In this document: piece by piece, positions 38,129 to 49,049 of the stretch | How the letters are laid out: every line of letters begins with the position of its first letter | How positions within the stretch are numbered: the stretch's first letter is position 1 | Origin: Sphingomonas_Q fennica_A | GTDB lineage: Bacteria > Pseudomonadota > Alphaproteobacteria > Sphingomonadales > Sphingomonadaceae | Direction: 5' to 3' | Assembly: GCA_036946415.1 (NCBI GenBank) | Contig: JAQIJD010000007.1 | Span: 62,001 to 126,000 of the forward strand | DNA: 64,000 nt | Position numbers and translations under genes: made by a program | Notes under the pieces: generated by a model | Databases searched by the model: none | The model's input: the letters and a program-made list of their open reading frames with translations, nothing else | Told to the model about the DNA's origin: nothing

Positions 38129-40219
38129 TTATTGCCGCGGCCGGTCGCGCCCGAGGACGCCGTCCAGCCAGCGCTGATCGAGTTGCTGGGGCGGGGGCGC
38201 AGCGGCCGGGGCAGTCGGCGCCGGCGCCTGTTCCGGCCCGGCGGGCGCGGCCGGGTCGATCGCGGCCGGCGGCAGCGGCTCGCCCTCGGCCGGCTGGGCG
38301 ATCGGCTCGCCATTCTCGTCGAAGGCGGTGCCGACCGGGTCGCCGTAATAGGCCTCGGCATCCGGCTCCAGCTCCCACTCGGGCAACACCACCTCGGTCT
38401 GGAAATTCTCGATCGGGCGCTTGGCGACGGCCGGCGCCATGAAGGCGGCGAAGGCGCGCGCCGGCGCGGTGCCGCCCTGCAGGCCGGGCACGACGCGTGC
38501 GTCGTCGCGCCCCATCCACACGCCGGTGGTGAGCCCGCTCGAGAAACCCAGGAACCAGCCGTCCTTGTTGGCGGTGGTCGTGCCGGTCTTGCCCGCGACC
38601 GGCCGGCCGATCTGCGCCGCCCGGCCGGTGCCGGTGTTGACCGCGGTTTGGAGCAGATCGGTCATCTCGTCCGCCACATAAGGTGCCACGAGGACGCGGC
38701 TGCTGACCGGCTCATGCTCGTAGAGGATTGTATTGTCGTTGCCCGTCGTCACCCGGAGAATGCCGTACGGCACCACCGCCTGCCCGCGCGCCGAGACGGA
38801 GGCGAAGGCGCGCGTCATGTCGATCAGCCGCACGTCGGACGTGCCGAGCACCATCGACGGATGGGTGTTGATCGGCGTCGAGATGCCGAAGCGGCGCGCC
38901 ATGTCCGCGACCGTATCGAAGCCCACCTTCTGGCCGATCTGCGCGGCGACGGTGTTGATCGAGAAAGCGAAGGCGGTGCGCAGATCGATCGGCCCCGAGA
39001 AGCGGCCCGAGCTGTTGCGCGGGCTCCAGCCGTTGATGGTGACGGGCTGGTCGACGACGCCGTCGGTGGGCTTCATCCCCGCTTCCAGCGCCGCCAGATA
39101 GACGAACAGCTTGAAGGCGGAGCCCGGCTGGCGGACGGCCTGCGTGGCGCGATTGTAGATCGAGCTGACGTAATCGGTGCCGCCGACCATCGCCCGCACG
39201 GCCCCGTCGCGATCGAGCGCGACCAGCGCCCCTTGCGCGCCATTGGGGGTATTGCCGCGGATCGCCGCATCGGCGGCGCGCTGCATGCCGGTGTCGAGCG
39301 TGGTCCACACGTCGAGCGGGGCGTTGCGCTCGTCGATCAGCGCGTCGAGCTGGGGCAGCGCCCAATCGGTGAAGTAGCGGACGCTGTTCTGCTGGCCCTG
39401 CGGTGCCAGGCGCACGTCCTCGGGCCGGGCCGCGGCGGCCTGCGCCTCGGTCAGCGTGCCGGCATCGACCATCACCTTCATCACGACGTTGGCGCGGTCG
39501 ATCGCGGCCTGCGCGTCGGCGGTGGGGGAATAATGGGACGGCGCCTTGACGAGGCCGGCGATGATCGCCGCCTCGGCCAGCGACAGATGGTCGGCCGGAT
39601 GGCCGAAGAAGCGGCGGCTGGCGGCATCGATGCCGTAGGAACCGCCGCCGAAATAGACGCGGTTCAGATAAAGCTCGAGGATCTGCTGCTTGGAGAATTT
39701 CCGCTCGATCGCCAGCGCCAGCACCAGTTCGCGCAGCTTGCGGCCGACGTCATAGGCGTTGGACAGGAAGATGTTGCGGGCGAGCTGCTGGGTGATGGTC
39801 GATGCGCCCTGCAAGCGGCGGCCGGTGCCGCGGTTGCGCCACGCCACCCAGGCCGAACGCGCCATGCCGATCGGATCGACGCCGGGGTGCATATAGTAGC
39901 GGCGGTCCTCCACCGCGACCATCGCATCGGACATGACGGTCGGGATGCGTGCATAGGGCAGCCAGTCGCCGTAGCTCGGCCCCAGCGACACGATCACCGA
40001 ACCGTCAGCGGCGCGGACGCGGACGGTCTGGCCGTTGGGCGACTGCTTCAGCTCGTTGAAGCCGGGCAGCGAGGCCATCGCCACCGCGACGGCGACGACG
40101 AGCGCGACGAGGCCCGCCACCACCAGTCCGGCGAATATCTTGAGCGCGGTCATCCCCCGGCGGCGGAAGGACGAGGGCTGGCGGGGGCCGCGCGGCGGCG
40201 TGGGGCGGGTGGCGGCCAT
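38129..40219 (-). CDS. Class A penicillin-binding protein (PBP1A-type transglycosylase/transpeptidase)
   Basis: Bifunctional peptidoglycan synthase, 696 residues, anchored by one helix (FAGLVVAGLVALVVAVAVAM) after a basic cytoplasmic tail. The glycosyltransferase 51 domain has VAVEDRRYYMHPGVDPIGMA, GASTITQQLARNIFL and RKLRELVLALAIERKFSKQQ. The transpeptidase domain has the Ser nucleophile in PGSAFKLF (S367), SxN as FSINT and KTG as GKTGTTTANKDGWF. The C-terminal tail after residue 600 is Pro/Ala-rich (APAPTAPAAAPPPQ) and probably disordered. The OB-like insertion of long PBP1A proteins is missing, so this is the shorter form, near 700 residues. It lies 34 bases after the flavoprotein gene on the same strand and may be cotranscribed, but it is functionally separate from the polyketide cluster. 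Confidence 0.94.
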   Translation of the reverse strand: MAATRPTPPRGPRQPSSFRRRGMTALKIFAGLVVAGLVALVVAVAVAMASLPGFNELKQSPNGQTVRVRAADGSVIVSLGPSYGDWLPYARIPTVMSDAMVAVEDRRYYMHPGVDPIGMARSAWVAWRNRGTGRRLQGASTITQQLARNIFLSNAYDVGRKLRELVLALAIERKFSKQQILELYLNRVYFGGGSYGIDAASRRFFGHPADHLSLAEAAIIAGLVKAPSHYSPTADAQAAIDRANVVMKVMVDAGTLTEAQAAAARPEDVRLAPQGQQNSVRYFTDWALPQLDALIDERNAPLDVWTTLDTGMQRAADAAIRGNTPNGAQGALVALDRDGAVRAMVGGTDYVSSIYNRATQAVRQPGSAFKLFVYLAALEAGMKPTDGVVDQPVTINGWSPRNSSGRFSGPIDLRTAFAFSINTVAAQIGQKVGFDTVADMARRFGISTPINTHPSMVLGTSDVRLIDMTRAFASVSARGQAVVPYGILRVTTGNDNTILYEHEPVSSRVLVAPYVADEMTDLLQTAVNTGTGRAAQIGRPVAGKTGTTTANKDGWFLGFSSGLTTGVWMGRDDARVVPGLQGGTAPARAFAAFMAPAVAKRPIENFQTEVVLPEWELEPDAEAYYGDPVGTAFDENGEPIAQPAEGEPLPPAAIDPAAPAGPEQAPAPTAPAAAPPPQQLDQRWLDGVLGRDRPRQ

Positions 40220-40253
40220 AGGGAAAGCGCCGGATACAGGGGTTCGCGGGGCC

Positions 40254-41297
40254 TCACAAGCGGTCCGGATCGGCGATGCGGGTGGCCCGTGCCAGAAGGC
40301 CGATCACCCCCGGCAGCCGCCCCAGCAGCGGCAGCACCGCGCCCGCCAGCGCCGGCCGCTCGGCGATCGTCCGAAGCGCACCCGCCACCGCCAGCGGCCG
40401 GCGCGCGGCGGCGCGGAACCCCGCCGCATCCGCCACCCTCCGCCCCGAGGCGAGCGCGATCGCCACGCCGTCCCCGGCGAGCGAGGCGATCACCGCCGCC
40501 TGATCGCCGATGCGGGCGATGCCGGCGGGCGCCGGCTCCGCCCGCCAGCCATAGGGCACGCCCGCCACCGCCAGCCAGGCATCGCCACCGCCCGCCGCCC
40601 GTTCCGCCAGCAGCGGCGCATCCAGCGCGGCGATCAACGCATCGGGATCGCGCCCCTTCAGCACCGCCTTGCCGACGGACAGGCAGAGATTGGCCGCGCC
40701 GTCTTCCAGCAGCAGCAGCCCCGCATAGCCGTGGGGCAGCAGGTGCAGCTCGATCGTGCCGGCGAGCGCGCGGGCGAGGGTGGGTGTCGGGACAAGGCGG
40801 CGGCGCAGGCCGATCGCATCGCCCGAGGGGCGGGCGATCCCGCGCAGATCGTGCTTGCCGGTGGCGACGACGATGCGCTCCGCATCCAGCACCGCCCCGT
40901 CCGCCAGCGCCAGCCGCCGGGCGGCGGGATCGACACGGCGGATGGCGATGCCGCGTTCCAGCCCCGCCCCCGCCGCGACCGCCGCCGCCGCCAGCGCCCC
41001 GTCCAGCACCCGCCGCGACAGGCCGGCGGCGGGGCGGGGCAGCGCCGCCTCCACGATCCGCGTGCCCGCGACGATCCGCACGCGCCGGATCGGATGCGCC
41101 CCCAGCGCCGCCGCATCCACGCCGATCCGGTCGAGCAGCGCCAGCGCATCCCAGCCGAGGAAGCCGCCGCATACCACGTCGCGCGGATGGCGGGCGCGAT
41201 CGATCAGCAGCGGCCGTTCGCCCGCGCCGACGAGCGCGATCGCCGCGGCGCAGCCGGCCGGGCCGGCGCCAGCGATCAGCGTATCCGCGCGACGCAC
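40254..41297 (-). CDS. FAD-dependent oxidoreductase of the type III polyketide cluster
   Basis: A 347-residue flavoprotein of the geranylgeranyl-reductase / aromatic hydroxylase group. The dinucleotide fold is at the N-terminus (TLIAGAGPAGCAAAIALVGA), followed by VVCGGFLGWDALALLDRIGV, and the second FAD contact is RIGDQAAVIASLAGDGVAIA, with the usual GD. It probably hydroxylates or reduces the polyketide product after methylation. This is inferred from position and from the similar synthase/methyltransferase/flavoprotein order of srsABC in Streptomyces. Start is GTG 41297, inside the end of the methyltransferase gene (22-base overlap), which suggests tight coupling. An unrelated penicillin-binding protein follows. 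Confidence 0.85.
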   Translation of the reverse strand: MRRADTLIAGAGPAGCAAAIALVGAGERPLLIDRARHPRDVVCGGFLGWDALALLDRIGVDAAALGAHPIRRVRIVAGTRIVEAALPRPAAGLSRRVLDGALAAAAVAAGAGLERGIAIRRVDPAARRLALADGAVLDAERIVVATGKHDLRGIARPSGDAIGLRRRLVPTPTLARALAGTIELHLLPHGYAGLLLLEDGAANLCLSVGKAVLKGRDPDALIAALDAPLLAERAAGGGDAWLAVAGVPYGWRAEPAPAGIARIGDQAAVIASLAGDGVAIALASGRRVADAAGFRAAARRPLAVAGALRTIAERPALAGAVLPLLGRLPGVIGLLARATRIADPDRL

Positions 41298-41962
41298 AGC
41301 CGGAACGGAAAATGGCGCGTGACGCCTGCCCCCGCGATCCCCGCCTCCGCCAGCAGCCGCCGCCAGTCGGCGGGGCGGAAGCTGCGCGCGATCGACAGGC
41401 GGCCGTCGTGGCGCACGATCGAGTGCCAGCGCATCGCCGCCGCCAGCAGCGGCCAGCCGTGATAGGCGAAGGCATGGCGGTGGAGATCGTTGACCAGCCA
41501 GCCGGCGCGCGCGTGGCGCTCCATATGGCGCAGGAAGGCGATCAGCTCCGCCTCCGCCATATGGTGGGCGACGAGGCTGGACAGGATCACGTCGGCAGGC
41601 GGCAGATCGCGATAGTCGCCCGTCACCCAGTCGATCGCCATGTCGGGCGGCGTCGCCGCCGCGGCCACCGCCGCCGAGCGGGGATTGAGATCGACGCCGG
41701 TCAGCGCCAGCTCCACCCCCCGCCGCCGCCCCCAGCGGGCGATGCGGCGCAGCATGTCCCCCTGCCCGAAGCCGACGTCGAGGATCGAGAGGCGGCGCGC
41801 GCCCCGCCCCGCCAGCGTATCAAGAAAGGCGATCGTCGGCCGCGCCGCCAGCGTCCAGCGGTTGACGCGCGCCAGATCGGCCAGCACCGCCGCATAGGTG
41901 GCGGGATCGAGCGCGGGATCGTCCATCCGCTCCTCGGCGATGCGGCGGACGGCGAGGCTCAT
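41276..41962 (-). CDS. SAM-dependent methyltransferase of the type III polyketide cluster
   Basis: A 228-residue class I methyltransferase. The SAM-binding motif I is LSILDVGFGQGDMLRRIARW, motif II is LTGVDLNPRSAAV, and a motif-IV-like acidic loop is IDWVTGDYRDLPPADVILSS, followed by LVAHHM. The C-terminal part (FRPADWRRLLAEAGIAGAGV) is typical of small-molecule O- or C-methyltransferases. Coupled by ATGA to the type III synthase upstream and overlapping the flavoprotein gene downstream, it most likely methylates the polyketide product. The alternative, methylation of a quinone-like compound, cannot be excluded. Confidence 0.87.
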   Translation of the reverse strand: MSLAVRRIAEERMDDPALDPATYAAVLADLARVNRWTLAARPTIAFLDTLAGRGARRLSILDVGFGQGDMLRRIARWGRRRGVELALTGVDLNPRSAAVAAAATPPDMAIDWVTGDYRDLPPADVILSSLVAHHMAEAELIAFLRHMERHARAGWLVNDLHRHAFAYHGWPLLAAAMRWHSIVRHDGRLSIARSFRPADWRRLLAEAGIAGAGVTRHFPFRLCVARIR

Positions 41963-43002
41963 GGCGCGACCGCGAACCGCATCCCCTCGGCGGCGAGGCC
42001 GGGGCCGAAGGCGAGCGCCACGCCATTGTCGATTCGCGGGCCGCCGATCGTCCGCGCCAGCACCGCCATCAGCGTCGTCGAGGACATGTTGCCCATCCCC
42101 GCCAGCACCGCCCGCGAAGGGGCCAGCGCCTGCTCCGGCAGATGGAGCGCGCGCGCCACCGCATCGAGGATCGATCGCCCGCCGGCATGGACCGCCCAGC
42201 CGTCGATCGGCGGGCCGCCCGCCAGCCGTTCGGCCAGCGGCCCGGCGGCCAGCGCCGCGGCGATCCGCCCCGGCACCTCGCCCGACAGGTGCATGGCGAA
42301 GCCCTGGTCGCCGATCGTCCAGCGGATCAGGTCGTCGCTGTCCTCCAGCGTCGCCGAGAAGGGTTCGCCAAGCGTCAGCCGCCCCGCCCCGCCCGTCACC
42401 AGCGCCGCCGCCGCGCCGTCGCCGAATTGCAGCATCGCCAGCAATTCGCCGACCTCCGCGGTCGGCTGGAGGTGAAGCGTCGACAGCTCGACCGTCAGCA
42501 CCAGCACGCGCGCCTGCGGTTCGGAACGGACGATATGGCGGGCGAGACGGAGGGCGGCGACCGCGGCGTAACAGCCCATGAAGCCCACCAGCGTCCGCTC
42601 GACCCCCGCCCCCAGCCCGGCGCGGCGGGCGACGATCTGGTCCAGCCCCGGCGCGGTGAAGCCGGTGCAGCTCGCCACGATCAGGTGGCTTACCGCCCCG
42701 AGCGGCCCGATGTCCGCGACGAGCGCGTCGATCGCCGCCAGCGCCAGATCGGGCGCGTGCGCGGCATAGGCCGCCATCCGCGGCGCGGTGGTCGGCAGCG
42801 CCGCATCGGCATAGAAGCCGCCCGGCCCGACCGGATCGGCCAGCACCGAGAAGCGCTGCCCGATCCCGGCGCGATCGGCCATGCGCCGGAACAACGCCGC
42901 GTCGCGCGGCGGCAGGCGCTGCCCGGCCCAGTCAATGAAGGCGGCGTGGATGTCGTGCCGCGGCACCGCCACGCCGATCCCGGCGATGCGGGCTTCCGTC
43001 AC
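41959..43002 (-). CDS. Type III polyketide synthase (chalcone/stilbene-synthase superfamily)
   Basis: A homodimeric condensing enzyme that extends a CoA-bound starter with malonyl-CoA and cyclises the product. In bacteria of this type it usually makes alkyl-resorcinols or alkyl-pyrones. 347 residues. The Cys-His-Asn triad is complete: C112 in LIVASCTGFTAPGLD, H272 in WAVHAGGRSILDAV and N305 in GMGNMSSTTLMAVL. GFMGCYAAVAALRLAR and LLAMLQFGDGAAAALVTGG are further family markers. Start is GTG 43002, overlapping the aldose-epimerase stop; its own stop overlaps the methyltransferase start. The neighbouring methyltransferase and flavoprotein support a methylated, oxidised phenolic lipid as product. 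The chain length of the starter cannot be read from the sequence. Confidence 0.93.
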   Translation of the reverse strand: MTEARIAGIGVAVPRHDIHAAFIDWAGQRLPPRDAALFRRMADRAGIGQRFSVLADPVGPGGFYADAALPTTAPRMAAYAAHAPDLALAAIDALVADIGPLGAVSHLIVASCTGFTAPGLDQIVARRAGLGAGVERTLVGFMGCYAAVAALRLARHIVRSEPQARVLVLTVELSTLHLQPTAEVGELLAMLQFGDGAAAALVTGGAGRLTLGEPFSATLEDSDDLIRWTIGDQGFAMHLSGEVPGRIAAALAAGPLAERLAGGPPIDGWAVHAGGRSILDAVARALHLPEQALAPSRAVLAGMGNMSSTTLMAVLARTIGGPRIDNGVALAFGPGLAAEGMRFAVAP

Positions 43003-43898
43003 GCCGTGTCGGCCGGCAGCCACTCGATACCGAGCGTGACGCGCGCGGTGCCGCCCGGCGGCACGCTCGTCACCCCCGGCTTGTCGCGAAGGTCGCCCGC
43101 ATAGCCGGCCGGATCGGGCAGGCCGGCCCATGGCTCGATGCACAGGAAGGGCGCACCGGGCTTCGTCCAGATGCCCAGCACCGGCGCGCCCTCGAAGCGG
43201 ACCGCGATCTGCGGCGTGCCGTCCGCGCCATAGACCAGCCGGCGGCTGCGCACCGCATCGAGGATCAGCGCGTCGTCCACGAACAGCGCATCGTCGGGCA
43301 CCAGCGTGTCGCCTGCGACCGGGCTCGGCACCGGATCGGGCCGCAACAGCCCGTCCGGCCCGATGCGGCGGATCGGATCGGGCTCGGCCGTCTCGAAGAC
43401 GATCCGGTGCCGGTCGCGCGGCGCGCCATAGGGCAGCGGCCAGCGAAAGGCGGGGTGGAAGCCGAAGGAGGCCGGCATCGCCCGATCGCCGGTGTCGGCG
43501 ATTGTGGCGGTCACCGTCAGCGCCTCCCCCGCCACCTCGAACAGCAGATCGAGCGTGAAGGCGAAGGGCCAGAGCACGCGCGTTTCGGCATCGTCGGTCA
43601 GGCGGAACAGTGCCATGCGTTCGGACAGTGCGGCGACGGCGAAGCGCCGGTCGCGCGCGAAGCCGTGCTTGGTCATCGCGAAACGTTCGCCACCGAGATT
43701 GTAGCCGCCGCCCGCCATCAGGCCGATGACGGGGAACAGGATCGGCGCGCGCCCCGCCCACCAGGCGGGATCGCCGTCCCACAGCAGGTCGCGCCCGTCG
43801 CGATCGGTCAGGCGGAGCAGCTGCGCGCCCTGCGGATCGATCGTGGCGGCAAGGCCGCCATCGCCGATGGTGACGGGGCCGTCCCCCAGCTGATCCAT
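42999..43898 (-). CDS. Aldose 1-epimerase family protein (LacX-like)
   Basis: A 299-residue mutarotase-fold protein. Conserved points are FPVIGLMAGGGYNLGGERFA, the His in MTKHGFARDR, the second His in SFGFHPAFRWPL, and the C-terminal Glu in FLCIEPWAGLPD, which correspond to the catalytic His/His/Glu positions of galactose mutarotases. It should interconvert the anomers of a hexose or bind a related sugar. Start is ATG 43898, 47 bases after gyrB. It is coupled by GTGA to the polyketide synthase, an odd partner for a sugar epimerase. It may contribute to a glycosylated product or may simply share a transcript. Confidence 0.9.
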   Translation of the reverse strand: MDQLGDGPVTIGDGGLAATIDPQGAQLLRLTDRDGRDLLWDGDPAWWAGRAPILFPVIGLMAGGGYNLGGERFAMTKHGFARDRRFAVAALSERMALFRLTDDAETRVLWPFAFTLDLLFEVAGEALTVTATIADTGDRAMPASFGFHPAFRWPLPYGAPRDRHRIVFETAEPDPIRRIGPDGLLRPDPVPSPVAGDTLVPDDALFVDDALILDAVRSRRLVYGADGTPQIAVRFEGAPVLGIWTKPGAPFLCIEPWAGLPDPAGYAGDLRDKPGVTSVPPGGTARVTLGIEWLPADTA

Positions 43899-43945
43899 GC
43901 CGCAAGCTCCGCTACCGATATGCCCCGAACGCGCGAGGTGCGCGA

Positions 43946-46447
<2,502 letters not shown>

Positions 46448-46528
46448 CGGCGGGATATAGGGATTGAGGGGGCGGATCGAAAGCGTTTTGCGCCGCACAC
46501 ATCGTCCCGCCGGCTTCCCGGCGGGGGG

Positions 46529-47290
46529 CTATCGCCGCCGCCGTTCGGTGCGGACCGCCAGCGCCGCCACCACCGCCGCCCCGGCGATCGCGACGATCAG
46601 CCCCGGCCGGTTGCCGATCGCCGCCTGCCGCGCGGCGATGCCGCCGAGCGCCCACAGGAAGGTGAGCGCGGGAAAGGCGTTGCCGGTGGCGACGACCAGC
46701 GCGCTCGCCAGCACCGAACCGAAGGCGATGGCGAGCATCGCCCACACTTCCGGCGCGAAGGCGGGCAGCGGCACGCGCGCGACATTGCCCAGCCAACCGG
46801 CCGTGTTCAGGATCGCCGCCGCCGTCACCCAGCCGGCGATGGCGCCGATCGGCAGCGCCACCAGCCAGCGATCGGGATCGCGCGCGCCGAGCGCGGTGGC
46901 GGTCGTGGCGCGGGTGGCGAGGCCGAAGGCGATCGCCTCGGCCAGGATGACGAGCACGGACCAGCCGCTGCTGCCCTGCACCTGATAGACGACCGGCCAC
47001 AGCGCGTTGAGCGCGATGCCGATCGCCGCGAACGGCGCCACCCGCCGCACGATCGGCCGCGCCCGGTTGCGGGGCAGCGCGCTCCACACCGCATAGAGGA
47101 TGAGGCCGAGATAGATCGGCCCCCAGATGGCGAACGCCCAGCCGGGCGGGGTGATGAGCGTCGGCGCCTCGGCCGATCGCGAGCCGATGTCCTGCCCGAT
47201 GCCCAGCGCCGGCAGCGCGGGCGTGACGATCTGGAGGAAAGCGAGCGCCACCAGCAGCGGGCCGCGCACCCTGTCGTCGATGCGGGTCAT
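46529..47290 (-). CDS. TspO/MBR-related membrane protein
   Basis: A 253-residue integral membrane protein with about 6-7 hydrophobic segments. TPPGWAFAIWGPIYLGLILY matches the first conserved stretch of the TspO / tryptophan-rich sensory family (PPxWxFxxxWxxxY). Full length exceeds classic TspO (about 160 residues with five helices), as in the larger plant/bacterial TspO-like proteins. The ligand and role are unknown. It starts with ATG 47290 overlapping the recF stop (ATGA) and ends 81 bases before gyrB, so it sits inside the usual recF-gyrB pair. Confidence 0.75.
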   Translation of the reverse strand: MTRIDDRVRGPLLVALAFLQIVTPALPALGIGQDIGSRSAEAPTLITPPGWAFAIWGPIYLGLILYAVWSALPRNRARPIVRRVAPFAAIGIALNALWPVVYQVQGSSGWSVLVILAEAIAFGLATRATTATALGARDPDRWLVALPIGAIAGWVTAAAILNTAGWLGNVARVPLPAFAPEVWAMLAIAFGSVLASALVVATGNAFPALTFLWALGGIAARQAAIGNRPGLIVAIAGAAVVAALAVRTERRRR

Positions 47291-48360
47291 GTCGTCTCCA
47301 CCAGCCGTCCGTCCGCGACGGTGAACCGGCCGGCGCCCGATCCGATCCCCGCGAACAGCGCCGGCTCGGTGCCCGTCATCCACACCTGCCCGCCGGTCGC
47401 CGCCAGCCGGTCGAACAGCGCGAGGCGGCGGGCGGGATCGAGATGGGCGGCCACTTCGTCCAGCAGCAGCACCGGCGGCTGGCCGCGATCCTCCGCGACG
47501 ATTCCGGCATGGGCGAGGACGAGGCCGGTCAGCAGCGCCTTCTGCTCGCCGGTCGAACAATGCGCGGCGGGGCGGGCCTTTTCGAGGTGGGTGACGATCA
47601 GGTCGCTGCGATGCGGCCCGGCGAGCGCACGGCCCGCCGCCCCGTCCCGCGCGCGGCCGCTCCGCAATTCGGCGGCGAGGCCGGCGGGGCCGGGGCGCCA
47701 GCCGCCGATCTCCAGCCCGGCGCGGGCGAACGGGCCGGCGGGGACATCCGCCAACCGCGCCGCCAGCGCCGCCACGGTGCGCGCGCGCGCCGCCTCCACC
47801 GCCTCGCCATGCTCGGCCATACCCGCCTCCAGCGCCGCCAGCCAGGCGGGGTCGGCGCCCTCCGGCTCAGTCAACAGGCGGGTGCGGGCGCGCATCGCCG
47901 CTTCGTAGCGGGCGGCGTGGCGGGCGTGGCCGGGCTCGCGCGCCAGCACCAGCCGATCGAGGAAGCGGCGGCGCCCGGCCGCCCCCTCGCCGAACAGCCG
48001 GTCCATCGCCGGCGTCAGCCACAGGACCGCCAGCCGCTCGCCCAGTGCGGCGGCGGGCTGGGCCGCGCCGTTGATCCGCACCTGCCGCCGTTCGGGCGCC
48101 GCCGCCAGCGTGCCGGTGCCGATCTCGGTCCCGTCCGCCAGCCGCGCCGCCACCGCGAAGCCGCCCGGCCCGTCGCTCCGCGCGACATCGGCCAGCGCCG
48201 CGCCGCGCAGCCCGCGGCCCGGCGCCAGCAGCGACACGGCTTCGAGGAGGTTGGTCTTCCCCGCGCCGTTCTCGCCGGTCAGGATCACGAAGCCGGGCGG
48301 CGGCTCGACCAGCGCGTCGGGATAGGAGCGCAGATCGGTGAGGGCGAGGCGGGCGATCAC
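47287..48360 (-). CDS. recF: DNA replication and repair protein RecF
   Basis: SMC-like ATPase that loads RecA at single-strand gaps together with RecO and RecR. 357 residues. It shows RLALTDLRSYPDALVE at the N-terminus, Walker A in VILTGENGAGKTNLLEAVSL, the RecF motif LTPAMDRLFGEGAAGRRRFL and LDRLVL, the ABC-type signature HCSTGEQKALLTGLVLAHAG and Walker B VLLLDEVAAHLDPARR. Start is GTG 48360. The usual dnaA-dnaN-recF-gyrB cluster is incomplete here: recF is near gyrB, but no dnaA or dnaN lies upstream, where a YgiW-like gene is found instead. Confidence 0.95.
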   Translation of the reverse strand: MIARLALTDLRSYPDALVEPPPGFVILTGENGAGKTNLLEAVSLLAPGRGLRGAALADVARSDGPGGFAVAARLADGTEIGTGTLAAAPERRQVRINGAAQPAAALGERLAVLWLTPAMDRLFGEGAAGRRRFLDRLVLAREPGHARHAARYEAAMRARTRLLTEPEGADPAWLAALEAGMAEHGEAVEAARARTVAALAARLADVPAGPFARAGLEIGGWRPGPAGLAAELRSGRARDGAAGRALAGPHRSDLIVTHLEKARPAAHCSTGEQKALLTGLVLAHAGIVAEDRGQPPVLLLDEVAAHLDPARRLALFDRLAATGGQVWMTGTEPALFAGIGSGAGRFTVADGRLVETT

Positions 48361-48420
48361 GCCGCCGCTCTTAGGCCGCTGCCGGTGGCTTGCGAAGGGC
48401 GCCCGCCACCGGCGCCGCCG

Positions 48421-48918
48421 TCACGAGCGGGCGGGGGGCGGCGTATCGGCCGGGGGCGGCGGCGCATCGCGGCCCGGCGGCGGCGGCGGGGGGCCGTCCG
48501 GCCGGTGGGGGTGCGGCGGCGGATTTAGCGGGCCGAGGGCGACCACCTTGCCGTCCGCCCCGACGAGGAAGGCGCCACGGACGAAGCCATGCTCGAACTG
48601 GCCCTGCGCCGTCACCGTCTCGCCCAGGCGGACGAGGCCGCCGTCCTCGCCCTCGCGGCCGAGATCGACCAGCGCCCGCCCGGTCGCATCCTCGATCACC
48701 AATTTGTTGCCGAACCGCTCGACGGCGCGGCCGCGGATCGTGACGATGCCGTCCGTCAGCGTGCGGATCGCGGTGGGGGTGGCGGGGGCCATCTGGATCG
48801 GCGGCCGGGTCGCCTGGATCGCGGCGCCACCCGCCACCGCCCCGCCGCCTGCCAGCAGCAACGCGATCAGGGCGGTCCGGGCGCGTCCGGGGCGGCGGGG
48901 GGAAAGGTCGTCTGTCAT
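48421..48918 (-). CDS. YgiW-like OB-fold exported/membrane-anchored protein with polyproline tail
   Basis: A 165-residue protein. A basic N-terminus and one hydrophobic segment (TALIALLLAGGGAVAGGAAI) form a signal anchor or signal peptide. Residues 55-130 fit the bacterial OB-fold (BOF, YgiW/YdeI) pattern: DGIVTIRGRAVERFGNKLVI, EDATGRALVDLG, TVTAQGQFEHGFVRGAFLV. The last 35 residues are almost pure Pro/His/Asp/Gly (PPPHPHRPDGPPPPPPGRD). Start ATG 48918 has GAGGAG ahead of it. It is divergent from a QseBC-like two-component pair, just as ygiW is divergent from qseBC in E. coli, which strengthens the call. The family is linked to stress tolerance; the ligand is unknown. Confidence 0.72.
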   Translation of the reverse strand: MTDDLSPRRPGRARTALIALLLAGGGAVAGGAAIQATRPPIQMAPATPTAIRTLTDGIVTIRGRAVERFGNKLVIEDATGRALVDLGREGEDGGLVRLGETVTAQGQFEHGFVRGAFLVGADGKVVALGPLNPPPHPHRPDGPPPPPPGRDAPPPPADTPPPARS

Positions 48919-48972
48919 CGTCTCACTCCTCGGTCGTGACCGGCCCCGGATAGCGCGGCGGCGCCGATGCCC

Positions 48973-48992
48973 GCTGAACCGCGCGGTTCAGC
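48973..48992. promoter_or_regulatory. 20-bp perfect palindrome between the YgiW-like gene and the two-component operon
   Basis: GCTGAACCGCGCGGTTCAGC equals its own reverse complement over all 20 bases. It lies in the 131-base divergent gap, 55 bases before the YgiW-like start and 58 bases before the response-regulator start. The position is right for a shared operator, most simply of the response regulator itself. GGTTCAGC-type half-sites fit OmpR-family regulators, but no binding is shown. Confidence 0.5.
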
Positions 48993-49049
48993 TTCGATTG
49001 GGGTTGGCCGGTTAGCGCGCCCGGCGCGTTGGAGGCACGGGAGGACAAG

